DNA of 64,000 bases, taken from positions 53,428,270-53,492,269 of the forward strand of contig NC_083560.1 in the NCBI RefSeq assembly GCF_019925205.1, in the 5' to 3' direction. Source of the stretch: Metopolophium dirhodum (taxonomy: Eukaryota; Arthropoda; Insecta; Hemiptera; Aphididae). The notes below the pieces were generated by a model. That model had not been told where the DNA came from, ran no database searches, and saw only the letters and a list, made by a program, of their open reading frames with translations. Positions 11,561 to 23,545 of this stretch are shown in pieces (position 1 is the first letter of the stretch; each line of letters begins with the position of its first letter). The translations under genes and the position numbers were made by a program.

Positions 11561-14500
11561 GCCGCCGCGCACCACATAACAATATTAATATTTTGTGTAG
11601 TGTACAGCGTTATATTATTATTATGTACTACGTACCTATACGCGAGGTCGGGGCTTTAGATTTTCACGATTTTTCGTCGTTGTCGGATTCTGCCTACAGT
11701 GATAATATTATTATGATTCAACGCAATAAACTTTACACCAAAATAGGTTTTGTTCGACAACCGTTTTATAATGCGCACGATGTCGTTATAAAAGTTATTA
11801 CGCATACGAACCACCGTCACTCGGTCGCCGTCGTGGGCGGTATCCGTTTCCACTATTAAAGTGTACCTTTCTCAATCACACATATATAATACCCGTTTCC
11901 ATCAAAGAGTATCTACTTTGATCTTTTCCCTCATTTTTGCCCAAATGAGATATTCGACGACTACACGTGTACACGAAAATGATTTCAATACCATTAAAAG
12001 GTAGTGAAATACCTATACTTGTTTGTTACCGACTTATTTCCACTGCGCTGTATACAACTTAACGTCATTCCGCCCCACCCGGTGACCGTCCATTGTACTA
12101 GGATATTTTTTGTGTCGTCACAAAACATTCAAATAAGAAAAAATGTTAATGATACATTTTTTTAAGATGGTAGCAGAAATAATAATTAGTATCTCATAAT
12201 GATTAGGTACCACGTAAATAAACACAAAAAAAAGACAATTTCCTAAAGATCCTTTAAATTTCACATACGTTTTAATTCTTTTGATGATATTTTTTTTTTC
12301 TTTAAGACTTTAAATAGAATGTTAGTATGAAAATATTGCAAGAAAAAATTCATCAAAATTATTTTTTTAGAATGTTTCAAAATACATAAATTATAATAAC
12401 ATTTGAAAAATAGGTTCGCACTTATTATATCATACAATGCATATAGAAGCAGCTATCAAGTCTACAACATTCTAACTATTATAACAAATTCAAATATTGT
12501 AGGAATTTTTCGCCATTTTTTCTAAATAGATCACATAATATAGTGACTTACCCACTTACCTATAATTGTAATGATAACATATTATTATTATAGGCTATGT
12601 TTATATTGAAAAACAGACTCATGCGTATTATGTACCTACCCACAAACATATAACGTCGATAATGTTCGTCTTAAGCTGTTGGATATAATCTAAGTGAATT
12701 AATTAAAACATACAATATTATATAAGACTTAGATAACTATATGACACCTATAACACACGTAAGGTGTCGAGATATAAAATCGATCATGAATTTTGAAAAT
12801 ATAATATAGGTACCTATGATATTTTTACATAGCTGTCGTATAGTAACTTGGAAGTAGCGGGGTGATACGTTTTATATAGCTCGGTGACTGTGAGGCAATA
12901 ACAAACAAGTAACAAAAGCTCTTATACAGTAGCCAAATTATTTTAAAATACTATAAATTATTTAAAAACCGTATAGTATACATTATAATACATATTAATG
13001 TAGGTATTTATTGTTTATAAATACAGTAATCACCTAATTTAAATTAAATTAAAATGAATTATTTATTATTATATTTCTCATCGTTGCTTACTATTATTTG
13101 TATACATTATAATATGATTAAGTATAGCAGTATGCCAATATACTCAGTAAGTGTTATAATAATTATTAATATAGTATCTTTAAAGTATTTAGTAATAAAT
13201 TACTGCTATCCGACCCTAATAATTGTAACATTTAGCGCCTGGGTTTTACCTTAAATCCACCACTGTCTGGTGCCTGTATAGTACAATTTATGTCTAAAAG
13301 CTCTGCAAAAAAGTGATTCGAACAAAGGTACCAAATATAATTAGGTACCTACACACAGTTTAACTTATTACACGAACACGCATTGTATGCGGAAGTTTCG
13401 TCAATTCGAATTTGGTATCGTAAATACTAGATATAGTATATAATTTTATCTAGATAAAATAGCAGTGTTTTGAGGGACACATCTATCTTAGTTTTCCTGG
13501 GAGTATTTTTGAGTGTAAAGATTAAATATAGTGTTTATATACATAACACCGCGGGTCAGCCCCAAAAAGGTGACGGGATATAATATTATATACATTAAGA
13601 CACCCGGCGAAGGTTTATACTTTATACAATATATATATATATACACTATTTGCACGTGGCCGCCAAACACTGTCCAGACGCGGCACTCTCGACTTATTAT
13701 TGTATTAATATACGAAATGGTCGGAATTATTATAAAGAAGTGCGTGGTAAAATTACATCGCCCTTACTTACTAGTTGTAAATATATATATATTAGTTTTC
13801 GGTTTTTTTTTTCGTGCTTTTTAACCGTAATATTCACGTATACTGTGAACGTACTTCACGTACCGATTTACATTGCAAAACTTAATATGTGTACCTATAA
13901 AATTATGTTTAATACGGTATAGTGTAGGTATAAGTATAAATAATATTATAATAGGTACAGATAGAGCCCGACAGAGGTACTCAAAATTTTCTTTTTTACG
14001 AAGATACCTGCACATATTATGACAAAATATGTGTACACTGTATTGTGATAGAGTCATTTACTAACTAACGACTAAAAAAAACTATTCAAAATGATAAATC
14101 AGTAAAATATTATAATCATTTTTAATGTATCTGTAGTTTAATTTATTTCTTGTACCACCACGTTGCTTTCCATATACCTACCACATTTTAAGAATCACTA
14201 CCTTTTGTACATTTCTACAGGTTTAACTATATGAACCTATAATTTAAATCTGGGGAGAAAATAAAGAACTTTCGAGAAGAAGGTTTGAGTTGAGGAATTT
14301 ACGATTTTATAGCTCATCACTTGCCGCAGACATTTTAATATGTATTTAAAAAAATTATTGGGAACTAAATACTCCACTTTAACACTATAACATTATCTAC
14401 ACACGAATGTATTACACCACAACTACTGAAGATAATTCAATATTTAAACGTACATCACCGTTCATATTGATTATATCTTTTTTTTAATCAAACTGTATAA

Positions 14501-16654
14501 TAACTATAAAAAAATTCATCAAAATCCAGAATATACTAGATTTAATAAGCTATACTTTAGGATTTAAAAAAATTGATCTATAGCTTATACGAATAATAAT
14601 ATATATATACTGGTGTACCTCGTACTTATGAATTATTTTATTAGCTTTTAGCATAAACTATTATTGCTATAAATGTAACTACTTACCTACACATAATAAT
14701 TAATATTATGCATCATTTGCACCCACCTAATTTGCAACAATGTAAAATACTCTAAAATAATCTGTTATTGGTAATACTACAACTTTAAAAATTGTAGGTT
14801 TGTTTTGTACGTAATATAATCACTTATAACGGAAAATAAAAATGAAACTTAAAGTTTAACTAACTTCTAGTTTTAAATCATAGACGACTTCTATATATAG
14901 GCAAATGCAACATTTTTATTTTATTGGATTAGTTTTTATAGTTTTTATAGTACATTTTGTTGGATTTATAAATTTCTATATAAAATATATTGTGTTGAAA
15001 ATAATAAAATCAAAGATCATAAAATAACATCTTATATCTATTAATGTATTCATGTATTAATGAAGTCTGATAAGGAATCGTGCAATGCAAGCTCAAGACG
15101 GCGAATTTTTTATACGGATCCGCAATGTTAACAGATTTTCAGAGGGTAAATAATTTAGCACGTTCAGAATGGAATTAAGTGAAGGCATCAAGGGTAAATA
15201 CTACTTCATTTCAAATCAAAATTCCGCATTTACATTTCTGTTCACGTACTCTCAGTCATTAGACGTTCGAGTGTTTAATAGCAAGAAATGCAAATTGTGT
15301 AAATTCAATTGAAATAAGCTGCGATGTCCGCGTCGTTATATATATACTTACTTATAAATGCAATTAATGCGAACAAATAAAATGGAAATATATAGACTTT
15401 TGTATTTTACATTAATTGCGTATTTTTCTCTTTGCGAAAAACGAATTTATAGTTTCTTGAGTTTTGTTAATTAATAAAAATAACAATAAAATAGGTCAAT
15501 CGAAAATCGCATATAATAGCATATAACACTTAATGGTTTACTGATTGCGCATTTGTAACTCCCGTGGACTACTAAGTTATCATTTATCACCATATAGAAT
15601 TATGGAACATACATAGTTACGATTTACTATATTATAAGTATTTGTATTATGTGAAACTAAACTGTATTTATGAAGCTGAATATTATATTATTATGTATAG
15701 TTAGTTTAATAATTATATTATATACTATTTAAGCTAATTACAAAAAACCATAATTTAAGTAGGTATAATGAACTATAATTAAAATATATGTTTAAGAATT
15801 TTACTCTAAATATAGGACAAAAATTTGAGTTTTATTTTATTAAATGCTGCAGGGATTATGAACACGCACTAAATATTATCTAAATTAAATAATTGATTTT
15901 TATTATATATTCTATATAATATTATAGAACCATAAATAGAAATTTCTCAACATTGTATTTGTATACAATAGTTCTAGTTTCTACCGGATAGGTCTTTCGG
16001 TGTTTGAATATTCTATTTGCAGTGGTTTTGATATTATTTGATTTATGAACAATATTGGATATTAAAAATACAGTGAGGAATATAAAAACAATACATTTTA
16101 TATACGCTGAAGTTGCATACGTCGGAAAAGAGTCAGAGACTGTACTATAATATAATATATTGAAGATGCCAATAACCTATGTAATGCTATCGCGGAGTGG
16201 CATGCTGATAGGTTATTTAGTATATAATATTGCATATACAATATCCATATAGTGTATATAAATGAGGTGTGTAATACACATATTGATTTATTATAATCTA
16301 TGTATAAACCAGGTACCTATATATCGTATACTACATTGTATAGGTGCATACCCTTGGGAAGAGGAAAAAGATGAAATAGTTTTGAATACAAGTGAGTATC
16401 TATATAATATTAAGTTATTCATATATAATATATAATATATATAGCAAACGCTGATAACCAAATGTATCAGTCAATTTTGGACGCTCATGCCGCATACAGA
16501 TTTGGCACGAGACCACAGAAGGATGAAGGGACGCGAAAATGGTAGCGGAAAAAAAGATACAGTAACGTGAGAGTGGGGGGTTGAGGAAACGTGATGTATA
16601 TAAAATACTACACACATATATAATATGTATATATTATACTGCAGTACCTATATA
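11561..16654. other. Long AT-rich non-coding stretch
   Basis: CpG-rich sequence fades out by about 11840. Beyond this are T- and A-rich DNA, TATAGGTA-type palindromes and short frames only. The 66-codon frame at 13054-13254 is hydrophobic but AT-driven. A less AT-rich patch at about 15070-15340 could not be assigned. No exon, RNA gene or bounded element was found. Confidence 0.5.
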
Positions 16655-16815
16655 TCTATATAAAGAAGGGGGAGAGGGGAGAGGAGGGTGATGAGACGCT
16701 GATAACATGGGGTGAAAGGCGATAGAGTGAGAGGAGGAGTGGTGGTGGAGTATGGAAGGATACACCGCGTAAGAAATTGGATCGTCTGAAAGGAAAGGAT
16801 GGTGGGGTCACATTT
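16655..16815 (+). other. Purine-rich, G-rich strand-asymmetric tract
   Basis: From AGAAGGGGGAGAGGGGAGAG onwards about 150 bases are mostly G and A on the plus strand, with GGTGGTGGAG and GAGGAGTGG phrases. This is unlike the flanking AT-rich DNA. No open protein frame explains it. Confidence 0.7.
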
Positions 16816-17079
16816 AAATTCATCCAAAGAGCAGGGGTGTGAATAATGACTTCAACACTGTTGGCTATGGTTTTTCCCAGCCACGCCTATTTCATTATTT
16901 TTAACTTATATAATATATACCTATATGTTTATAGTTATATAATATATGCAGAAATATATGTACAGTGTTAGGTATATACATCTATTCAAGTATAAAAATT
17001 TGTGAAACACTGATGTCAACGTCAGACGATGATGAAGACGGTGCAACACACATTCGGTAATCGGCAAAGGAGGTTAGGT
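16816..17079. other. Non-coding spacer
   Basis: AT-rich with a small less AT-rich patch around 17010-17075. Nothing is recognised. Confidence 0.4.
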
Positions 17080-17090
17080 AATAAAGTATT
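17080..17090. repeat. Left target site duplication of SINE
   Basis: AATAAAGTATT is repeated exactly at 17281-17291 on the other side of the SINE. Confidence 0.85.
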
Positions 17091-17280
17091 TTTTTTTTTA
17101 TTATTAATTAACCCGCGGCAACTTAGGCCATTGGGTGGTTTTTACTGTGTGGGAGGGTACCGTAGGTTTTAAACACGTTTACACCGTTTGGCAGATTTTT
17201 TAGTGGGCACCCGTAGGTATCTGCCATGCCCGGGTGAGGTCGCAACCGACGCCTTAGTCCGCTCGGCCACTCCATCCCCC
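17091..17280 (-). mobile_element. tRNA-derived SINE
   Basis: Read on the minus strand, the 5' end GGGGGATGGAGTGGCCGAGC continues as GGACTAAGGCGTCGG, which matches the D-arm and A-box of class II (Leu/Ser) tRNAs. The 3' end is an A-rich tail, seen as TTTTTTTTTA on the plus strand at 17091. An exact 11-bp target duplication flanks it, so both boundaries are known and the copy is about 190 bp. The B-box is not canonical. The minus-strand frame crossing it is a by-product. Such elements are copied by RNA polymerase III and a partner LINE; the partner is not identified here. Confidence 0.88.
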
Positions 17281-17291
17281 AATAAAGTATT
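17281..17291. repeat. Right target site duplication of SINE
   Basis: AATAAAGTATT, identical to 17080-17090. Confidence 0.85.
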
Positions 17292-17551
17292 ATGTTGGCG
17301 TGATAACAGTGGAATAACTCATGCAACTCCATCACCGGTGTACCCTCAACACCATTAGTCATTGCCACAAAAATAATATATTATACAAGATAGAAGTATC
17401 GTACAGGTAGGTATGTATTGACTATACCTGGTATACATGTTTTATCTTTATAACTTATAAGTATTATCGATTTATGTGGGTGATTGAATTTGTTATGATT
17501 GTAATTTCACATATTTATAAAATATTATAATCAGATTAACCTATCAATGGC

Positions 17552-17583
<32 letters not shown>

Positions 17584-18439
17584 ACATACACAAATGTCGA
17601 GAGTTGAGATGATGGTGCTATCACCTTGTCGGTCAAATTTATCTTTCTCCACTTCCTTATGAAGAGAAAAGACGTGTGACGTGTAACGTGCATGTATAAG
17701 GTATAATATTATAATCGTCAGAGTATACTACTTGTATAAAGTGTATGATAATATACTTTATAGTATAAACACACTGCGTTCAACTCAGAAATTCCATTTG
17801 CGGAACGGATCCACCCTTTCCCCAACCATAAGTCCCCACGCCGTAATCGTTTTAACCTTGTCGCATCGTGTGTTGACTACAAAAAATGTGTACCTAATGA
17901 TAAAATACATGTCATTTGATCCGACACTGCGGTTTTTGTGCCACGGGTACGCATGTAGTATTATTATTACAGTGGTAGTGGCTTTATTATTAAATAATAT
18001 GTATATAATATAGCGAATACAAAATGGAAACCACGTAAACGACTAAACGTTGTCTATTAGATTTAGCAGAAAAATTTATGTTAATTTATTTTTATTGACG
18101 ATTCCCATCGCTAACAGTATATTATAATATATAGGTATATATTACGCACTGTTATCGCGATGACTCTCCGCCTAACCGATTCAATAGTAAAATATATCGA
18201 AATTTGTCAACGTCACCCTCAAACGTTTTATTTCATTGTTTTTCGACAGTCTTCGTCATCATCTTTGAACCTTTTTACAAACGAGTAGACGACAGCTTTT
18301 TTACCAGCCACGCGCATAATATATGTATTATTATACTGTTTATTACATAATGTTGAAAGTACAGTTTATATAAACAGATTATGATTGTTTATCGATTGTA
18401 TTATTACAATGTACCTTGTGCTGTACTTTTTGTAAGAAA
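17292..18439. other. AT-rich non-coding stretch with (AT)n
   Basis: An (AT)n run sits at about 17552-17582. A less AT-rich patch at about 17780-17950 has an open plus-strand frame without recognisable domain or splice context. No gene is called. Confidence 0.45.
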
Positions 18440-18860
18440 TAAACATGTTTTTTTGTGGTTGGTGTTTTTAGATTTGGAAGAGACGTATATAGCTCTAAGA
18501 AATGTTTTGTGTTTGGAAATGAGTACCAAGGATGTATGTGAAATAAACAAGGAATAAGTACCTACCTAATATATGAAGGGGAAATTACCAGAGTGAAGAG
18601 TTCATATGGAGAAACGGAAAAATTTAGTGTAAGATTAGGTGTGCATCAGAGTTTGGCGTTGAGCTTTTACCAGTTTACTTTAAGACTTGGAAAACCAAAG
18701 TAGATAGACAAGGATAGAAATAATAGGTGAAATTGCTAGTATAAGTAGAGAAGAGGTGTGGGACAGTTCTATGGAGGTGTGGTGAACAAGATTAGTCATT
18801 CCCATTTAGTTGGAAGTAAAGGCCAGAGGAAAATAATTAGAGTTCAAAACTTTTAAAGTA
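18440..18860 (+). pseudogene. Decayed LINE reverse transcriptase (RTE-like) fragment
   Basis: Frame 18569-18701 reads IYEGEITRVKSS, then YGETEKFSVRLGVHQSLALS, then a stop. This matches the reverse transcriptase stretch around the GLHQGSALSP motif of RTE-type and related LINEs: the 'MYEGAVTRV...GET..F.V..GLHQGSALSP' pattern. Here the motif has decayed to GVHQSLALS. Upstream codons in broken frames (for instance KMSTKDVCEI) fit the preceding RT region, and downstream sequence is interrupted by stops. The YxDD catalytic motif is not visible. It is a dead fragment of about 400 bp; the exact clade is an inference from short motifs. Confidence 0.7.
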
Positions 18861-20599
18861 CAATCCAAAAATAGGAAACTGCAAAAATTATTCAAGTTTA
18901 TCCATGTCAATACTGCTTGTCAAACCTAAGCCTGCGGAAAATGGAAAATGCTAAGTATAGGTAAATAATTTATAGACTGGTCCAATCGGATTCATATAGG
19001 TACTTTGTAATAATATTCAAATGGATTCTATTCTTATTATAATATTATATAATACATACATTATACTTGACTAATGATTTAGATATTTTAGCTATACCTA
19101 TAATTATTTAAATATATACTTACATTTTTAATGTATAGATAGTGTAAAAAGATGGTATTAAAATTATATTATGAAATTATTATTTCTACATAGGTATATA
19201 GTTATATTTTCATTATAAGTCACAAATTTTGACAAAATAAAAAAAACTGTCAACGCATCCTATCCTATTCTATACAAAGCTATGAATGTAACGAAGTATC
19301 TTATATACTAACTAGGTGGTTACAATATTATGTTTAAAACGATCACCGTAAATCCAATAAATGTCGTGATTAAAACTTTAATAATTCGGTCATTCGACGT
19401 ATGTTGCACAGTATCATTACAAACAATTAGTAAATCATTTGTTTTTGCCACGCTAGGGGAGATGTGAATAAAAGAGCTATAAAAGGAGGGTCCCCGCTAA
19501 AAAAACAAATACATAAAAACTACACCTCGATGGAATATTTTTATTATTTTTTTTTCAGTTTCGTTCCGCTTAGGGGATTGTTGTATTGTTATTATAGGGT
19601 ATATAAATTAATAATATATATTTTGTCACGTTTTTTACAACTTAACTGCAAGTGATCTGTATATACACACACATATAGGTAAATAATATGTATTGTCATT
19701 AACTATATGAACTAATAAATTATTTAGTATCGCAGACAATCGTAAATTGAGATGTCAATGTGGACATAAACTCTGTTGTATTATACGCACAATTGTGATT
19801 ATTAAAAAAAAACGTCAACCCTTCTGGTATTAATACTATCATTATACTATACGATCAATATAGCAAAACGCCATGCTATAACATAATATATAATATAATA
19901 TTACAATCATAAAACTATTTTAAACGACATTTACTCTATCCATTGGCTAAATAAAATGTTAAAAAGTTCATGTATCTGATGTATCTAATATACCTATATT
20001 TTAAAATAAATATTTTTCTTCCAGTCCAATGGTGAAGCCTCAAACGACTTAATGAAATATATTTTTCAGGATAGTCGAGAGCATACAAATTATGTTATCC
20101 GAAAATGGAATAATAAATAATTATTGGTCTCCACATATTCTAATATACATTGGTAGCAAAAGTTGAAGACAACGGTACTAAACCATTGTGTATATGTATG
20201 AGTGTACGCCCCAATTTTTTTAAAAATGAAGTTTAAGTTGGATTTTATTTAGCTTTCAATGTATTTTAACGTATGCACCTAATATACTCGTATTCACCAA
20301 CGACACGACGTCAAAGAATTTATATAGGTACCTTCAATTTTAAAGGAAACAATTTTTTTTAGATTGATAATAATTCAATAATAATTTTTGCATATAATTT
20401 GGTTTTAATTTATATTAATAGATTTTTAAGTGAAATAAAAAATTCAATATATAGATAATAGACATGTCATATGTACCATTAAAGTTTGATGACTTCCTTA
20501 GTTCTTAGTTTTCTTAGTCTTAATATTGTATTATACCAACAAATCAATTCATGCGTCTATATGGCGTTTGTTAGTGATATACACATTGTTGGTTCGATA
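18861..20599. other. AT-rich non-coding stretch
   Basis: No exon or bounded repeat was recognised. Several short AT-rich frames (for example 19464-19655) have no supporting features. Confidence 0.5.
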
Positions 20600-20603
20600 T
20601 TAA

Positions 20604-21028
20604 GAGGATGTCAGCGCATTATTTATTTTCTCTCACTGACCCACGCTCAACATACCAAATTTATGTTTAGCATAACCAGCCCTGTGTTGTTACTTTTAAT
20701 ATTAGAATGAATTCACATATAATCAAACTTTAAGATAAAACATTACCAGTGTCCCTACGTTGGCTTTTTTACGATATTTTAATTTTAATAAAATGTATAA
20801 GCGTATTTAAATTGTAATAATTTAAACGCTCATAACTTACATACAAATTAAAATATCATAAAATAGCCAACGTAGGGATACAGGTAATGTTTTTAACTTA
20901 AAGTTTGATAAAAGGTCAACTAACTCTAATATTAAAAGTAATAACACAGGGTTGGTTCTGCTAAACGTAAATTTGATATGTTGCACGTGGATCAGAGAGA
21001 TAAAAAAAAATAGTGTGCTGACATCCTC
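20604..21028. mobile_element. Long-inverted-repeat MITE flanked by TTAA
   Basis: The ends are GAGGATGTCAGCGC and GTGCTGACATCCTC, immediately flanked by TTAA on both sides (20600-20603 and 21029-21032). The two halves are inverse complements along almost their whole length: the ACAGGGTTGG / CCAGCCCTGT region, TAATATTAGA / TCTAATATTA, and CTACGTTGGC / GCCAACGTAG near the centre. The element therefore folds into a hairpin with arms of about 200 bp. TTAA flanks are the hallmark of piggyBac-type insertion, but a TA duplication with longer inverted ends is also possible. No coding capacity. Confidence 0.8.
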
Positions 21029-21039
21029 TTAAGTATATA

Positions 21040-21295
21040 TTTCCTTAATTTGTATTTTGACGAAATTGGATGTTAAAATGATGAATCGATATTCTATTTT
21101 AGTTATTTTGTTGTAATTAAAAAATATTATTCATGGCGACTTGAAACTTTTACAGATATTATCATATTTTATAATATATGTATACATAAAAACATTATTG
21201 TTACATTGAATTCAAATTTGACATATTATTATACTGACGAGGTACGCTCGACACCTTACTGTACAGCAGAGCAGTTACATACTTCCCCATTTTAA
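21040..21295 (+). repeat. Tail fragment of the 1.49-kb repeat family
   Basis: Contains TTGTTGTAATTAAAAAATAT, a TTGAATTCAAATTTGACA remnant and CTTACTGTACAGCAGAGCAG, the conserved terminal motif of the family, directly beside the TTAA-flanked MITE. Confidence 0.6.
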
Positions 21296-22130
21296 AATAT
21301 TTAAAACATCTATATTTTAACTTTTAATAATAATATGTTGGGTTGACTCAATCAAAATTATTTGCGAACCATCGGTTAAGAAACGATTGTTTAATATATA
21401 TTTTTAGTGTCATTGAATTTAAGTTGTTTAGGAAAAATTATTATTTCAAATAAGTATGCTTATAATTTTATAAGTAGGTATTGTTTTATATGAGCCAGCA
21501 GATAGTAGATAATACATTGTAGTTTTACTCAGCCAAGTATTTAAATAATGTATCAGGATTTTTCTTTTTTCTCTGTAAACAAAATATTGCTATTATCTGC
21601 TTCTTCTATTAAAAATTATTTTTATATTATCTACTATAGAAAAGTATACTCAATATATAAGTGAATTCAGAATAATAAGTATTAAAACACGGCGGGTACC
21701 CACATCTTACTTCAAACTATTTAGTGTGAATGGGCTTAAAATGTACAAAAAATGTGTAAAAAAAATGTATAAACTGAGAGCGTGATATAGTTCTTGAAAC
21801 TAATCATATTAAATCAAATGGACATTTGTAACACCGTAATTAGAAATAGTATTAAAACTGAGATAAATAAGTACGTCATTCACAAATCGAAACATTAACT
21901 AATTCTCTATCTGTTGTGTATGTTAATATATTAACAATGTGTTATGTTTGTAGGTAATAGTGCGAGATGACACTATTATAATAATAACAACTACAAAGTT
22001 GCACTTGTTGTTATTTTTCTTTGATCAATATGTAGCTAACTTTAATAAGACTTAATAATATCAATGCATTTTAAAGATCAAGGTCATTCATCCGAAATAT
22101 TTATGTTTTTGTCGTTGAACACACTATATC
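21296..22130. other. AT-rich non-coding stretch
   Basis: Nothing recognised; short frames only. Confidence 0.45.
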
Positions 22131-22138
22131 TATATCTC

Positions 22139-22303
22139 CAGGACCGGCTCAAGCGAAAATAGTGAACTAGGCAAAATCAAATTTTGCCATCCCTAACAAT
22201 ATAATATTATCAGTATTTTGAAAATGTCGCCCTTTTACTAACGTGCTGCTTAAGTGCCGCCCTAGGCGTGGGCCTATGTCACGTACCTTTTGAGCCGGGC
22301 CTG
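22139..22303. mobile_element. hAT-type MITE with 8-bp target duplication
   Basis: The terminal inverted repeats are CAGGACCGGCTCAAG and, at the other end, TTTTGAGCCGGGCCTG. The flanking octamers TATATCTC (22131-22138) and TATGTCTC (22304-22311) differ at one base, matching the 8-bp duplication of hAT transposons. The 165-bp body contains CTAGGCGTGGGCC and TGCCGCCC phrases but no coding sequence. The CAGGGCCGGCTC-type end is shared by many non-autonomous hAT elements. Confidence 0.85.
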
Positions 22304-22311
22304 TATGTCTC

Positions 22312-23089
22312 TGAATGTTTAATATATTTTTATTTTTAGTTCATAGTTGTATACAAATACAATAATAGGTACTAATATAGTAATTTATCAAAATTAATAT
22401 GAAATATTATGTACTTCTCAAACGATGTCTGTCTTTATTTCCCCCACCGTGGACGCTCCTAGATCTATAGCGGTATTATATTATTATTATTGTAGCTGAA
22501 AATGCTATAATTGGATAGGGACGATAGGGTGAGCGAATCGATTTGTGCACTTGACTCGTTGCGCTTGGAATATTAGTCTTATATTAATAACAACAAACTC
22601 GAAGTTTAATTTAATTTAAAATGTTCTTGTATGTATATTACAGAATAATATCACCATTGTGGCATTGTGCACACAAAACATTTAATTTAAAATAGTGTTT
22701 AATATCGGCTGTTGTTTGTCATCGTATCTTATGTAAGTTATATAATATAATATAATAACTTAGCGTGAACTATGTGGTGAACTTATACATTATAGGTCCC
22801 TATAGAGATTTTCCGCCGTTATCTGTATTTTCCGCAATGTCGTCAATTCCAATAATGCAGTATCGACGAAAATGTCGTGGTGAAGCCTGTTAGGTGCATT
22901 TCACTAGCATCTATATTTGCGATTTTTGAATGTTCTCGCACCTATTATACCTGCGTAATTTTGTGGATAATTTCGGTATATTTTCTGATTACTTTTCGAT
23001 TTGTTCGGACTTTGGGACTGGGAGAGTTCAATTTATAGTGCGCCTAATGCAATAGTCGGTAACTAACATACCTATAGGTACCTACTTTA
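22312..23089. other. Non-coding stretch with moderate-GC patches
   Basis: Patches at about 22430-22580 and 22790-23040 are less AT-rich than the surroundings, but no open frame with splice sites was found. Confidence 0.4.
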
Positions 23090-23099
23090 TTTTACAAAA

Positions 23100-23545
23100 G
23101 CAAACCACTAAGTTTTAGACCACAACTCCGATTTTTATCATAGAAAAATATATAGAATTCATTGGTTTTACAATGATGTGTGTTTTTTTCTGTCTGTTAG
23201 CAACATTTTGGATGGTAAGAATGCTTCAATTTTTGACTTCAGCATCTTCTCTGATAGAAAAGTGAACCTAGTTGGGAGGTCAAAATTGAAAATTCCAAGT
23301 AGTTTTAGAAAGCGTAGAGAAAAACTACCGACAAATTACGAAAAACCACTAAAAATGGGATTTTAATTTCTAACGCTTTGTTTATCACCATAGCAATAAA
23401 TAAAAAATAATAATACTATAAAGACTATGCTAACCATTCAGAATCGTTTTTCGTATACAATGGTTTATCATTGTATTCAAATATAACACATCCATTACAA
23501 CTACTGTACAGCAGAGCGGTACCCACTTGTCTACCTTTTTGTTAA
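23100..23545 (+). repeat. Short, internally deleted copy of the repeat family
   Basis: The head TTGGTTTTACAATGATGTGT is present. The middle holds GACTTCAGCATCTTCTCTGA, and the tail reads TCAGAATCGTTTTTCGTATA followed by CTACTGTACAGCAGAGCGGT. Instead of the long middle of the complete copies it has a block (CCACTAAAAATGGGATTTTA, then TTTATCACCATAGCAA) that is almost identical at 38600-38655, defining a short subfamily. The 62-codon frame here is a by-product. Confidence 0.75.

Noticed and set aside
11080..11859. Several overlapping 100-133 codon plus-strand frames
   Set aside because: Arg/Pro/Ala-rich products of CpG-rich DNA running into (TTA)n microsatellite translated as poly-Tyr or poly-Ile; no splice or domain support.
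13054..13254. 66-codon hydrophobic frame resembling a membrane peptide
   Set aside because: T-rich DNA gives Leu/Ile/Tyr-rich peptides by chance; no neighbour, splice site or conservation evidence.
17239..17280. A functional tRNA-Leu/Ser gene
   Set aside because: Only the 5' half resembles a tRNA; no acceptor stem or standard T-arm follows, and the unit ends in a poly(A) tail with target duplications.
17123..17368. 81-codon minus-strand frame
   Set aside because: It is read through a tRNA-derived SINE whose ends and target duplications are clear.
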